Source: Candidatus Brocadia pituitae
GTDB lineage: Bacteria; Planctomycetota; Brocadiia; Brocadiales; Brocadiaceae
NCBI GenBank assembly: GCA_017347445.1
Contig: AP021856.1
Coordinates: 682,001 to 746,000, forward strand
Direction: 5' to 3'
DNA length: 64,000 nucleotides
Numbering within the stretch: the stretch's first letter is position 1; the number at the start of each line of letters is the position of its first letter. This document shows positions 54,176 through 63,239 of this stretch, piece by piece. Both the position numbers and the translations under genes were made by a program. The notes under the pieces were generated by a model, which was not told the DNA's origin, searched no databases, and saw nothing but the letters and a program-made list of their open reading frames with translations.

Positions 54176-56181
54176 AAGCGGTTGTTCTGGCATATCACAA
54201 CATCGGCTGCATCGGCATCGAGGCGTTGCTGAGGAACGGTATTGAGATAGTCGCTATCTTCACTCACAAGGAAGACCCGACCGAGAATATCTGGTTCAAC
54301 TCGGTGGCTGAATTAGCAGCTTCAAAACATATCTCCGTCTTTGCCCCTGAAGATATCAACCACTCCATCTGGACGCACAGGATACGGCAGTTCAAGCCCG
54401 ACATCATTTTTTCGTTTTACTACCGCAACATGGTCAAACCCGCCATTCTTGATATCCCCCCCAAGGGCTGCCTGAACCTGCATGGCTCTCTCCTGCCGAA
54501 GTATCGTGGCCGTTGTCCTATCAACTGGGCGCTTATCCACGGCGAGCAGGAGACCGGTGTTACGCTTCATTACATGACCCCGAATCCCGATGACGGCGAC
54601 ATCGTCTGTCAGAAAAAATATGCCATTACCGTGGACGACACAGCAAAGAGTCTCTTCGATAAATCCGCCGGGGCATCGGCCTCTTTGCTCGATGAAATAC
54701 TGCCCAAAATAAAGTGTGGTAAAGCTCCCCGCCATCCGCAGGACCATTCGAAGGCGACCTATTTCGGCGGCCGCCGCCCTGCTGATGGCAAGATAGACTG
54801 GCAGAAGTCTGCGCACGACATAAGGAATCTCATCCGCGCTGTCACTCGCCCATACCCTGGCGCCTTCAGCTACATCGGCGAGAACAAGTACTTCTTCTGG
54901 ACAGCATCAGTGATACAACAACGCCGCAGCAGTAAGGCCGTGCCGGGAACCATCCTCTCCCTTAACCCGCTGGTGGTTGCCTGCGGCAAGGACGTCCTGC
55001 GTATCGACTACGGCCAGGCTGATGGCGGCATCTATATGAGCGGCGACCAGATGGCCCGTGACCATAATCTTGTTGATGGCCTCAAGTTCGGCTCCTGCGC
55101 CAGCAGCAGAACCGAGATGACAGCGAAAAAGAAGGTGCTCATCCTCGGCGTCAATGGCTTCATTGGCAATTTTCTCAGTGAGCGGCTCTTGCAGGACGCC
55201 AGGTATGAGGTTTACGGCATGGATCTCTATTCCAATCACATTCAGAATCTTTTGAACAGACCCGGCTTCCACTTTGAAGAAGGCGACATTTCCATCCATG
55301 GCGATTGGATAGAATATCATGTCAAGAAATGTGACATCGTGCTGCCTCTGGTAGCTATCGCTACACCCATTGAATACACGCGTAACCCGCTACGGGTCTT
55401 CGAGCTTGACTTCGAACAGAATCTCCGCGTTGTCAGATACTGCGTCAAGTATAAGAGACGGATAATCTTCCCATCGACATCTGAGGTTTACGGCATGTGC
55501 GATGATCCGACTTTCGACGAAGACAATTCCCGGTTGATCCTGGGGCCCATCCGCATGCAGCGGTGGATATACTCCTGCTCCAAGCAGCTTCTGGACCGCG
55601 TCATCTGGGCCTATGGTACAAAAGAGGGACTGAAGTTCACGCTCTTCCGCCCGTTCAACTGGATAGGGCCGAAGCTCGATAGCCTCAAGAGCGCCCGCAT
55701 CGGTAGCTCCCGGGCAATCACGCAACTCATTCTCAACCTCCTGCAGGGCACGCCCATTCAGCTCATCGACGGTGGTCTCCAAAAGCGGTGTTTTACGGAC
55801 GTTTCTGATGGCATTGAAGCCCTCTTCCGCATTATAGAGAACAAGGATCACAATTGTGACGGCCACATAATAAACATAGGAAACCCGGAGAACGAGTCGA
55901 GTATCAAGGAGCTTGCCGAAATGCTGCTTGAGAAATTCGAGAAGCACCCGTTGCGGTCCAAGTTTCCACCGTTTGCCGGTTTCCGCATCATCGAGAGTGG
56001 CTCTTACTATGGAGCCGGGTACCAGGATGTGCAGCACCGCAAACCCAGCATCAAGAACGCCAGGAAGTTGCTCGGCTGGAACCCTGTCGTAATGCTGAAT
56101 GATTCCGTGGAGAAGACGCTGGATTTCTTTATTAGGGAATCCGGCGAATCAGGAGAAACAGATATGGGCAATGGCGAGTGA
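54172..56181 (+). CDS. arnA: Bifunctional UDP-L-Ara4N formyltransferase / UDP-glucuronate decarboxylase
   Basis: 669 residues. The N-terminal formyltransferase domain (~1-305) has [20 protein letters not shown], containing the H and N residues that bind formyl-tetrahydrofolate, and [11 protein letters not shown]. The C-terminal dehydrogenase (~315-665) has the NAD motif [17 protein letters not shown]. The catalytic set is [17 protein letters not shown] and the RPFNWIGPK loop with arginine near the carboxylate. The enzyme oxidatively decarboxylates UDP-glucuronate and formylates the later amine. Its length is normal for ArnA (~660). Overlaps with arnC and close spacing to arnD show tight coupling. 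Confidence 0.94.
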   Translation: MKAVVLAYHNIGCIGIEALLRNGIEIVAIFTHKEDPTENIWFNSVAELAASKHISVFAPEDINHSIWTHRIRQFKPDIIFSFYYRNMVKPAILDIPPKGCLNLHGSLLPKYRGRCPINWALIHGEQETGVTLHYMTPNPDDGDIVCQKKYAITVDDTAKSLFDKSAGASASLLDEILPKIKCGKAPRHPQDHSKATYFGGRRPADGKIDWQKSAHDIRNLIRAVTRPYPGAFSYIGENKYFFWTASVIQQRRSSKAVPGTILSLNPLVVACGKDVLRIDYGQADGGIYMSGDQMARDHNLVDGLKFGSCASSRTEMTAKKKVLILGVNGFIGNFLSERLLQDARYEVYGMDLYSNHIQNLLNRPGFHFEEGDISIHGDWIEYHVKKCDIVLPLVAIATPIEYTRNPLRVFELDFEQNLRVVRYCVKYKRRIIFPSTSEVYGMCDDPTFDEDNSRLILGPIRMQRWIYSCSKQLLDRVIWAYGTKEGLKFTLFRPFNWIGPKLDSLKSARIGSSRAITQLILNLLQGTPIQLIDGGLQKRCFTDVSDGIEALFRIIENKDHNCDGHIINIGNPENESSIKELAEMLLEKFEKHPLRSKFPPFAGFRIIESGSYYGAGYQDVQHRKPSIKNARKLLGWNPVVMLNDSVEKTLDFFIRESGESGETDMGNGE

Positions 56182-56229
56182 GGTTGAAAACTGCAACAAG
56201 TGGGATGCTGTGTTGCCCGGGAGATAACT

Positions 56230-57156
56230 GTGACGACAAAAGTTGGCCTCAGAGTTGATGTTGACACGTTCCGGGGGACGAGGCTCGGCGTCCCGGTTCT
56301 CTGTGAGCTCTTCGATGAGCACGAAATCAAGGCATCGTTCTTCTTTTCGACCGGCCCGGACAACATGGGTCGCCATCTCTGGCGGCTGCTCAGACCCGCA
56401 TTTCTTTGGAAGATGCTGCGGACGCGGGCGGTGAGTCTTTACGGCTGGGATATTATCTTTCAGGGCATCTTTTGGCCTGGTCCCATCATCGGAAAGAAAC
56501 TGCCTGCCCAGATTCGCCTCGCCGCCCGTGGTGGACACGAAATCGGTCTGCACGCATGGGACCATCAGGCATGGCAGGCCCACATCGATACCATGACTAT
56601 GGAGGATATTCGTCTTGTTCTCCGCAAGGGCTTCGACACGCTCACCGACATAACAGGCACTCCGCCGACCTGTTCGGCCGTACCGGCGTGGAAGTGCACA
56701 GATAGCGTCCTGCTGGCAAAAGCAGAATTCCCATTCGTGTATAACAGCGACTGCCGGGGCAGCAGCATCTTCCGGCCAGTCGTGGATGGCAAAACTCTTT
56801 CGCAACCGCAGATACCCGTCACGCTGCCAACCTATGACGAGGCCATCGGCAAGAACGGTATTACCATCGCCAACTATAACGAGTTCATGCTTTCACAGGT
56901 CAAACCCGGCGGCCTGAATGTCCTGACCATACATGCAGAAGTCGAAGGCATTGCCTGCGCCATGCTGTTCGCGCACTTTCTCGAAGCGGCTAAAGAACAG
57001 GACATATCATTCATTCCTCTTGGAGAGCTTCTCAAGGAGGCGGGGCATATCGCTTCCGGAATGATAACCAAGACTTCTTTTCCCGGCCGCGAAGGTTGGA
57101 TCTCTTTTCAGGGCGATATTCATGGCGAGGGAGTCTGCCATGACCGGAGACCGTGA
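56230..57156 (+). CDS. arnD: 4-deoxy-4-formamido-L-arabinose-phosphoundecaprenol deformylase
   Basis: About 308 residues. The GTG at 56230 is preferred over ATG 56200 because GGGAG lies just upstream and the family starts here (TTKVGLRVDVDTFRGTRLGV). RVDVD holds the metal-binding aspartates of the NodB/polysaccharide deacetylase fold. GGHEIGLHAWDHQAWQ provides the histidines. It removes the formyl group from the lipid-linked sugar before transfer to lipid A. It is the last gene of the set; ArnE/ArnF flippase genes and ugd are not seen nearby. An IS630-type remnant on the other strand begins about 40 bases downstream. Confidence 0.92.
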   Translation: MTTKVGLRVDVDTFRGTRLGVPVLCELFDEHEIKASFFFSTGPDNMGRHLWRLLRPAFLWKMLRTRAVSLYGWDIIFQGIFWPGPIIGKKLPAQIRLAARGGHEIGLHAWDHQAWQAHIDTMTMEDIRLVLRKGFDTLTDITGTPPTCSAVPAWKCTDSVLLAKAEFPFVYNSDCRGSSIFRPVVDGKTLSQPQIPVTLPTYDEAIGKNGITIANYNEFMLSQVKPGGLNVLTIHAEVEGIACAMLFAHFLEAAKEQDISFIPLGELLKEAGHIASGMITKTSFPGREGWISFQGDIHGEGVCHDRRP

Positions 57157-57195
57157 GACATGGGCCAGGTGAAAAACCACGCACTGATAGTTGCA

Positions 57196-57372
57196 CCCCA
57201 CTCCAACTTTTCGAGCCAATTTTGATATATTTGGGTCTTCGTTATATGACAAGAGTATCTTCGCACGCTGTATCTCTTGCGCTGGTGCTGTACGTGATTG
57301 GGAAATTCTGCTAACTTCTTGCAATTGGTCTTCCTTGAGAAACAACCGAATTCTCTTTGTTTTTCTTGCCAT
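57196..57372 (-). pseudogene. IS630-type transposase N-terminal remnant
   Basis: Starting at ATG 57372 after an AAAAGGAGAAGTC ribosome site, the frame reads MARKTKRIRLFLKEDQLQEV, then RTAPAQEIQRAKILLSYNED and ISKLARKVGV. This is the N-terminal helix-turn-helix of IS630/Tc1-type transposases. After about residue 59 the match stops and the frame runs on as the antisense of arnD to 57007. The catalytic DDE domain is missing. The deletion edge lies close to the arnD stop. Confidence 0.75.
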
Positions 57373-57399
57373 GACTTCTCCTTTTGAAGTTTTTGACAA

Positions 57400-57966
57400 G
57401 AATTATATCGATTATATTTCTATACAATTGTCTCTATTGTAATGAAACGATATGCTAGACAATGGGGTACACTTTAGTACAAACTTCTCTACGAGGATTT
57501 AGGCTTACAGAGGTGGTATTTTCAACCACTCAGGTATTCCATACTTCAAGGCCGCCTTCTCCATTCATCTCCGCCTTGATTTTTGGTTGTCTTCTTGTCT
57601 CTTCTTGTGGTATATTCTTTTTCATTGAAAAGGTGGACATCCTTAAACATTTCCCATCGACTTATGTTCCTTGGAAATTCCACCATTTCCAGGCTATTCT
57701 GGCAACAAGGCCTCGTCTTGATTGCAGGATGAGGGATAAAATTACCGATAAATTAATTGATTCAGATATGCCGTCCACAACCAAAAAAGGTAAAATTAGT
57801 TAAGAGATTTCCGTTTTTAGTGAAAGGTGTAAATAAGCTTCTGTGGTTCTTTCAGAACGCATTTGACGTGACTGCCTTAAAGTAAGCGAAAGAGCTATAT
57901 AGGCTAATGCTATGGTAGGCGGTAGAATCGGATTCGGGTCACCCATTTGTGGAAAGGAGATGCCTT
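57400..57966. other. Intergenic stretch upstream of hisI
   Basis: Contains a 113-codon frame (57462-57803) and a minus-strand frame with WKWWNFQGT, but neither shows a recognisable family. They may be remnants of another mobile gene. The last 25 bases include the AAAGGAG ribosome site of hisI. Confidence 0.35.
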
Positions 57967-58350
57967 ATGCAACTATTGGAAAAGTTACACTTTAATGAAA
58001 AAGGACTTATCCCGTCGGTTGTTGTTGATGTACAGGACGGGAAGGTGCTTACTCTCTGTTATATGAATAAAGACGCCGTTGGAAAAACCATTGAAACGGG
58101 CAAGGTGCATGTGTTTCGTCGTTCTCAAAATCGTTTGATGATTAAGGGGGAGACTTCAGGCCACATACAGGTGGTCAAAAGGGTTTTTTTTGATTGTGAA
58201 GGGAATTCCCTTGTTTTTGCCGTAGAGCAGCATGTTGCTGCGTGTCACGCAGGGTATAAAACATGCTTTTACCGGGAATATATTCCCGGTACAGACACTA
58301 TTCAAATTGCCGAGCAGAAGGTATTCGACCCCGATAAGGTTTACCGGTAG
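57967..58350 (+). CDS. hisI: Phosphoribosyl-AMP cyclohydrolase
   Basis: 127 residues from ATG 57967, eight bases after AAAGGAG; the upstream start at 57949 is not needed. Family features: TLCYMNKDAVGKTIETGKVH, RSQNRLMIKGETSGHIQVVK and ACHAGYKTCFYRE, with cysteines that bind zinc and magnesium at the dimer interface. The enzyme opens the purine ring in the third step of histidine synthesis. It is the single-domain form, without a fused HisE. The other his genes are not in the window. Conserved D residues for Mg2+ occur in FFDCEGN. Confidence 0.93.
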   Translation: MQLLEKLHFNEKGLIPSVVVDVQDGKVLTLCYMNKDAVGKTIETGKVHVFRRSQNRLMIKGETSGHIQVVKRVFFDCEGNSLVFAVEQHVAACHAGYKTCFYREYIPGTDTIQIAEQKVFDPDKVYR

Positions 58351-58504
58351 CCAAGACAAGCGAAGGTGACGAATAAAAGAAATTCATTGAAAAAACGCTT
58401 GAAAACAAGCATGTCAAATGTTATATTTATTTCGTATTGTTCATAATTCTAGCCGTCATGATGGCATAGAACTTTATTCTGCCTTACCCGCTGGAGGGGA
58501 AAAA

Positions 58505-59269
58505 ATGTTGAAGAATGGGAAGTATATAAAGCTTTTCCTTTTGATAGCCTTTATAGGAATATCGGGTTGTGCCGAGATGGACGAACTGAGAAATTTAAAC
58601 AGAAGACAGGCAATCACCATAAGAGATCAGTCTGAGGAGATTGCAAGGCTGAAGGGACAGCTTTCTTCTGCGTCAGACAAGCTACAGGCAAACGAGGCAG
58701 AGATGGAAAAACTCAGAAAACTTGCACGATCTATTGGTGAAGGTGCCGCGGTCAGAGACACGATAGAGGGGCCGGTACTTCTCTTCCCGGAAAAAATACT
58801 CTTTGATTCAGGCATGGCCACCATAAAGCCCAAGGGCGAGGTTGCCTTAAAGAAAGTGGCGGGATTTCTCAAAGAAAATCCTCAAATATCCATCAGGGTG
58901 GATGGGCATACCGACTCGGACCCCATCATAAGAACAAGAAATCTATGGGATTCCAACCACCATCTTTCTGCGGCACGTTCATTAAGTGTATTTCATTTTT
59001 TGACAAAGAGTGAAAATATCAGAGAAGGCAGGATTAATATTGCCGGCTTTGGCCCAAATCGTCCGATAGCATCCAACAGCACGGCTGCCGGAAAGAAGGA
59101 AAACAGGAGGGTGGAATTTTTAATATACACCTTCGTTGCTTCACTACCCCAAAAAGAAACTTCTATACTCACTGAGCAAAAACCTGAATCTGCAGGACAA
59201 CCGGAAGAGGTTCCAGCAGAAACGGAATCTGTGGAAACGGAAATATCTGAAGAAATAGAAGGGAAGTAA
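58505..59269 (+). CDS. OmpA-domain lipoprotein (Pal-like)
   Basis: 254 residues from ATG 58505, preceded by GGAGGGG. The signal peptide LFLLIAFIGISGC ends in lipobox ISGC, so the cysteine is lipidated. A coiled-coil region (AITIRDQSEEIARLKGQLSS, ~35-85) precedes the OmpA/Pal domain. That domain has ILFDSGMATIKPKGEVALKK, VDGHTDSDPI and NRRVEFLIY, and binds peptidoglycan by an Asp/Arg pair in this segment. A Glu/Pro-rich tail of about 30 residues follows. Pal anchors the outer membrane to peptidoglycan; TolB is not adjacent, so its partner is uncertain. Confidence 0.85.
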   Translation: MLKNGKYIKLFLLIAFIGISGCAEMDELRNLNRRQAITIRDQSEEIARLKGQLSSASDKLQANEAEMEKLRKLARSIGEGAAVRDTIEGPVLLFPEKILFDSGMATIKPKGEVALKKVAGFLKENPQISIRVDGHTDSDPIIRTRNLWDSNHHLSAARSLSVFHFLTKSENIREGRINIAGFGPNRPIASNSTAAGKKENRRVEFLIYTFVASLPQKETSILTEQKPESAGQPEEVPAETESVETEISEEIEGK

Positions 59270-59295
59270 GTAAAATACGTTGTTTAGGGAAATAG

Positions 59296-59328
59296 TTTCT
59301 TCCGGGAGCTTCGAGCTGCCGGAAGAAA
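59296..59328 (+). terminator. Hairpin after the Pal-like gene
   Basis: TTTCTTCCGG (59296-59305) pairs with CCGGAAGAAA (59319-59328), and the loop itself contains AGCTTCGAGCT. The stem is 10 bp. There is no strong T tract after it, so termination is possible but unproven; it may also be an RNA-stabilising structure. Confidence 0.4.
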
Positions 59329-59481
59329 TGTTGGTTGGGAAATTGTAGTAATTAGAATAACCAGAATCACCAAGCCTGCGTTATCCACAATTCGCAAACC
59401 AAGTTTCAAAACAACCCCGGTAAAAAAACTCTGTCACTTCAAGGACTGAAAAGCTGAGTCTGATCAAGTAATATAAATAAA

Positions 59482-59515
59482 ACCTGCAAAAATGCGGGCA
59501 GGTAGTTTTTTTTTT
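59482..59515 (+). terminator. Rho-independent terminator before resB
   Basis: ACCTGC (59482-59487) pairs with GCAGGT (59498-59503), followed within two bases by a run of ten T residues. The stem is short but the T tract is unusually long, and it lies just upstream of resB. It would separate the Pal-like gene from the cytochrome c genes. Confidence 0.55.
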
Positions 59516-59538
59516 GGTTATTTTCAGTAGTGAAAATT

Positions 59539-61410
59539 ATGAAAAAAGGAAGACAAGATCAACCTCATACAATAACGGAAGCAAAAGATAAAAAAAATCA
59601 ACCAACTCAGATTTCGATACAACAACCGGCGCGGGGAGGTTCGAGCAAGGTCTGGGACTTCTTCTGTTCGGTTAAACTGGCAGTAGTAATTATTCTGATG
59701 TTGGTTGTGGCGTGTATCCTGGGAACGGTAATCCTGCAAGAAAAAACCCTGGATGAATATACTGCAAGGTATGGCTATGCAGCAGCGACTTTTTTCAGGA
59801 TAACTGAATTAAACAACGTCTTTTACTCGTACTGGTTTGCATTCCTTTTGGTATTGCTTTGCGCTAATCTCATCTGCTGTACGATCAAAAGATGGAGAAA
59901 TACCTTCATGCAAACAGGCTTTATCCTTACCCATCTCAGCCTGATTTTGATATTAATCGGCGGTGTGGTGAAGTTTCAGCTTGGGGTAAAGGGTGGCGTA
60001 AACGTTTATGAGGGAAAATCGGTAAATTATTTTCTGACACAATTGATTAACCGGCAAGGGAAATTGGACTACGTCAAGAAAGATTTGCCGTTTACTATTG
60101 CCCTTGACGATTTCATATTGGAAAAAAATGAACCAAAATTTCAACTGGTATCCTATATCAAGAGTAAAGACCGGCAGAAGGTATTGGAAGTAAAGGTGGG
60201 AAAACGACAGCGTGTTCCCGGATCGGACTACAAAGTAACGATCAAGGACTATATTCCTGATGCGGAATTGCATCAGGAACCGGTAAATACCTCAGACACA
60301 CCTGACAATCCGGCCATTTTTGTAAAACTGCTTGGTTCTGATAAGGTTACCGCCGAAGGATGGTTGCTCGCACACGACCGTAACTATTATGAGGATAAAA
60401 AGCAAGATCTGCGCGTAGAATACATCTGGTTGCCTTCTCAGGCAGAACTGGAAAAGGCGGTCAGTTCTATAGAAACCACTCATCCCAGGGTCTCTGTCAT
60501 GGTATCAGAACACGGGCTCTCGCAAGATTACCCTATGGAATTAAATAAGACCTTTAAGCTTGAGGGAACTAATTATTCCCTGAGAATGTTACAATATGTG
60601 CTTAACTATGGAGACCGAAGGCCTCTGGGTGAGCAACCAACCGAGAACCCCGCCGTTCAGATTGAAATTAATGGTCCGGAGGGTAGCGAAACCCGATGGG
60701 TGTTTGAAAAGTTTCCCGACTGGGATAAGATGCATCCGTCAAAGTATAAAAATCTGAAAATAACGTGTAGTGGGATTGCCAGCAGGCAGATGGCAAAAAA
60801 TACGATACGATTGTTTCACTCGCCGGAGGGAAAACGAGTGATGGTTTCTATAAAGGATAACCATATTACCAGCACTAAGCCATGGGAACTGGAAAAAAAA
60901 TATTCCATTACAGACATGAATCACCAGATCTTGGTGTCAAATTATTTTCCGTCCTTTGATTTTAAGAGAGAGGTGATTAAGAAATCGGATGAGATAGGAG
61001 TGCCTGCGATTTTTGTTGAAGTGGACGGTCCCGGCGGGCGGGTTGATGATTGGTTGTTCTCCAATCAACAGTATGCCACCTGGTATACGGATAATAATTT
61101 AGCGCTGGTCTATGAATCAACGGGTGAGTCGATCAAGCACTTTACGAGCAAGCTGAGAATTGAAGAAAACGGTCAAACCGTTGCGGAAAAGACAATTCGG
61201 GTAAACGATCCTTTAACCCATAAAGGGTATGTTATTTATCAATCAAGTTATGACCCTGAGGCAGGAACTTTTTCTGGATTGCAGATTGTAAAAGATCCTG
61301 GTATTCCCATTGTATATTCCGGTTTTGGGGCATTATGTTTTGGGGTAGTGTTTATATTTTACATAAAACCGTTCCTGAGAAAAAAACAAAGAAAAGAGAT
61401 GGAGGTCTAG
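59539..61410 (+). CDS. resB: System II cytochrome c biogenesis protein ResB (Ccs1)
   Basis: About 623 residues. ATG 59539 was chosen, but GTG 59530 in the same frame is possible; neither has a strong ribosome site. TM1 lies at ~48-70 (SVKLAVVIILMLVVACILGT), others at ~95-115 and ~125-145 (ILTHLSLILILIGGVVKFQL), and the last near ~590. A large periplasmic domain lies between TM3 and TM4. ResB and CcsA form the haem transporter and synthetase of system II in anammox planctomycetes, epsilon-proteobacteria and plastids. It is directly followed by ccsA after four bases. The HKGYVIYQSSYDP stretch near the end is conserved in this family. Confidence 0.92.
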   Translation: MKKGRQDQPHTITEAKDKKNQPTQISIQQPARGGSSKVWDFFCSVKLAVVIILMLVVACILGTVILQEKTLDEYTARYGYAAATFFRITELNNVFYSYWFAFLLVLLCANLICCTIKRWRNTFMQTGFILTHLSLILILIGGVVKFQLGVKGGVNVYEGKSVNYFLTQLINRQGKLDYVKKDLPFTIALDDFILEKNEPKFQLVSYIKSKDRQKVLEVKVGKRQRVPGSDYKVTIKDYIPDAELHQEPVNTSDTPDNPAIFVKLLGSDKVTAEGWLLAHDRNYYEDKKQDLRVEYIWLPSQAELEKAVSSIETTHPRVSVMVSEHGLSQDYPMELNKTFKLEGTNYSLRMLQYVLNYGDRRPLGEQPTENPAVQIEINGPEGSETRWVFEKFPDWDKMHPSKYKNLKITCSGIASRQMAKNTIRLFHSPEGKRVMVSIKDNHITSTKPWELEKKYSITDMNHQILVSNYFPSFDFKREVIKKSDEIGVPAIFVEVDGPGGRVDDWLFSNQQYATWYTDNNLALVYESTGESIKHFTSKLRIEENGQTVAEKTIRVNDPLTHKGYVIYQSSYDPEAGTFSGLQIVKDPGIPIVYSGFGALCFGVVFIFYIKPFLRKKQRKEMEV

Positions 61411-61414
61411 CTAA

Positions 61415-62260
61415 ATGAGTCTAATCAATATCACGTTAATTGTATATGTTATCGCGTCGATTGCTTATATAGCGAGAGAAATATGGCGATCTCGTCCAAC
61501 AAGATGGGTGTCTCTTGGGCTTCTGATCCTGGCATTTTGTTTGAATTTGGCCATGGTAATAAAACGTTCAGTAGAAGCCGGGCATCCACCTTTTTCTAAT
61601 CTGTATGAATCGTTAATTTTTTATGCATGTTGCACAGCTTTTGTATATATTATCTTTGAGTTTATTTATAATTTCAGGGTAGTTGGCGCCCTGGCATCTG
61701 TGCTTGCAATGTTGATATTGCTCTACGCAACGCTTCAGGATGATAGCATCAGACCTATTATGCCGGCGTTAAAGAGCAATTGGATGTTGGTGCACGTTAT
61801 CACCTATATGCTCGGTTACGCTGCTTTTGGTATTTCGTTTGTTACCAGCATTATTTTTCTTGTGGTCAAACCTTTTGCTAAAAAAGAAACTAAAGATGAG
61901 ACGGATGAAAGGGAAATATTACCAAGAAATTTTGATAAATTGAGTTATAAAATCGTTGCTTTTGGGTTTCCTTTTCTCACCCTTGGCATGGTCACGGGAG
62001 CAGTATGGGCAAAGAAGGCATGGGGCGATTATTGGTCATGGGATCCTAAAGAAACATGGTCTTTGATCACATGGCTTGCCTATCTAGTTTATCTCCATAC
62101 ACCCCTTATTTTACCCAAGATGAACGTTAATAAGTCGAAGGCCTCTGTCATTCTGGCGTGCTGGTTACTCTTCGCTTTTGCTATTGTAAACTTTACCTTT
62201 GTTGGTTTAAATTATTTGCCATCTGCGGCTGATAGTGAGCATATTTACGGTTCCCAATAG
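61415..62260 (+). CDS. ccsA: System II cytochrome c haem lyase subunit CcsA/ResC
   Basis: 281 residues, about eight membrane helices. The tryptophan-rich haem-handling motif WGDYWSWDPKETWSLITW is near residue 207 (WWD domain). Conserved histidines likely to bind haem include H in EAGHPPFSNLYES and in LVYLHTPLIL. It completes the haem exporter with ResB. Small size and separate ResB match the ResBC arrangement. The presence of system II suggests multi-haem c-type cytochromes elsewhere in the genome. Downstream is acylphosphatase after 17 bases. Confidence 0.95.
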   Translation: MSLINITLIVYVIASIAYIAREIWRSRPTRWVSLGLLILAFCLNLAMVIKRSVEAGHPPFSNLYESLIFYACCTAFVYIIFEFIYNFRVVGALASVLAMLILLYATLQDDSIRPIMPALKSNWMLVHVITYMLGYAAFGISFVTSIIFLVVKPFAKKETKDETDEREILPRNFDKLSYKIVAFGFPFLTLGMVTGAVWAKKAWGDYWSWDPKETWSLITWLAYLVYLHTPLILPKMNVNKSKASVILACWLLFAFAIVNFTFVGLNYLPSAADSEHIYGSQ

Positions 62261-62277
62261 ACTGGAAAAATCGACGC

Positions 62278-62565
62278 ATGTCTATGTCTATGGTGCGGGC
62301 ACATGTTTATGTTTGGGGTAAAGTTCAGGGTGTCTGTTTTCGCGCTTCAACGAGAGATAATGCCTTAGCATTTGGTGTTACCGGATGGGTAAAAAATTGT
62401 CCGGATGGTAGCGTGGAAGCTGTTTTCGAAGGCAAAAAAGAGATTGTTGATAAAATCGTAAATTGGTGCAGAAAAGGGCCAGCCGGTGCCTTTGTTCAAC
62501 ATATAGAGGTAAGCTGGAATGGTTACTCCGGTGAATTCGTCGGGTTTTCGGTAGTGCATTTATAA
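62278..62565 (+). CDS. acyP: Acylphosphatase
   Basis: About 95 residues, with alternative ATGs at 62284 and 62290. The family signature GKVQGVCFRASTRDNA, with the substrate-binding arginine, and GWVKNCPDGSVEAVFEG, with the catalytic asparagine, are both present. It hydrolyses carboxyl-phosphate bonds such as acetyl phosphate and 1,3-bisphosphoglycerate. The size is standard. It lies closely after ccsA and may be co-transcribed, although a functional link is not known. Confidence 0.93.
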   Translation: MSMSMVRAHVYVWGKVQGVCFRASTRDNALAFGVTGWVKNCPDGSVEAVFEGKKEIVDKIVNWCRKGPAGAFVQHIEVSWNGYSGEFVGFSVVHL

Positions 62566-62724
62566 CTGTTTAATATGCGAAGAAATCCAACGCTGTTATC
62601 ATTCGTTGAGAAGTTCGGCGTATATACTTTTCCAAAAATAGTGTCTGACGGTGAGATGTTCCCAGGAAGGGATATGCTAATTTTATTGAATCCCACTGGA
62701 TGCTAATCAGTTCCCTACATTGGT

Positions 62725-63018
62725 ATGCTTGATCTTGTCGCTACAAACGCAGGTGTTGTTTTGTCTGTCCGAACCCGGCCTGGCTCAAGCAAAAACCGGA
62801 TTCTTGGTGAGTATGGTGGACGTTTGAAATTAGCTGTTACTGCCGCACCTGAAAAAGGCAAGGCCAACAAGGCTGTAATTGAATTCTTAGCAGGCACCAT
62901 CCACGTTCACGAATCTGCCATCCATATTATTTCTGGTGAAACCTCACAAGACAAGAGATTGCTGATTGAAGGACTTACTCCTGAAGAGTTACAATCCCTG
63001 CTTCAGTCTCAATGGTAA
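62725..63018 (+). CDS. DUF167 (YggU) family protein
   Basis: 97 residues. The typical pattern RTRPGSSKNRILGEYGGRLK, VTAAPEKGKANKAVIEFLA and ETSQDKRLLIEGL is clear. The fold is a small alpha/beta protein of unknown biochemical function, widespread in bacteria, often near YggT or cell-division genes. Here it lies between acylphosphatase and ileS. ATG 62725 has no evident strong ribosome site; the 159 bases before it contain no gene. Confidence 0.9.
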   Translation: MLDLVATNAGVVLSVRTRPGSSKNRILGEYGGRLKLAVTAAPEKGKANKAVIEFLAGTIHVHESAIHIISGETSQDKRLLIEGLTPEELQSLLQSQW

Positions 63019-63239
63019 CAACAATACTGCAGATGGTGAATATTATGATCAGCCCTGAAAGGGTGAGAGGGATCAGTTTGGTTTTTTTGTCGAGTCCTTT
63101 CGCCCCTTTGTGGCTTGCTGTTTTTTGTATTTAAAAGAAAGGGGCTTTACCCCCAGTTAGATCCTGAAGTCCTTTCAGACCTAGAGTTCAGTGGAAATGA
63201 AAGCCACTGCCGTTGATACCTGGATAAACAATCGTTACT
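63019..63239. repeat. Spacer with a CCTGAAAGG-type repeat
   Basis: CAGCCCTGAAAGGGTGAGAG at 63050-63069 resembles TCCTGAAAGGATGTCATGAT (52879-52898) and the reverse CACCCCTTCAGGGTTG. A second hairpin of AAAGGGGCTTTACCCCC type lies around 63140-63155. No T-box structure for ileS was recognised by eye. Confidence 0.45.

Noticed and set aside
55390-56037. 215-codon minus-strand frame within arnA
   Set aside because: Shadow of a G+C-rich coding sequence.
56149-56805. 218-codon minus-strand frame within arnD
   Set aside because: Shadow of arnD; no domain.
57462-57803. 113-codon frame near hisI
   Set aside because: No recognisable motif on either strand; possibly a mobile-element remnant.
63019-63239. 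T-box riboswitch before ileS
   Set aside because: No specifier loop or T-box consensus seen; the stretch holds repeat pieces.
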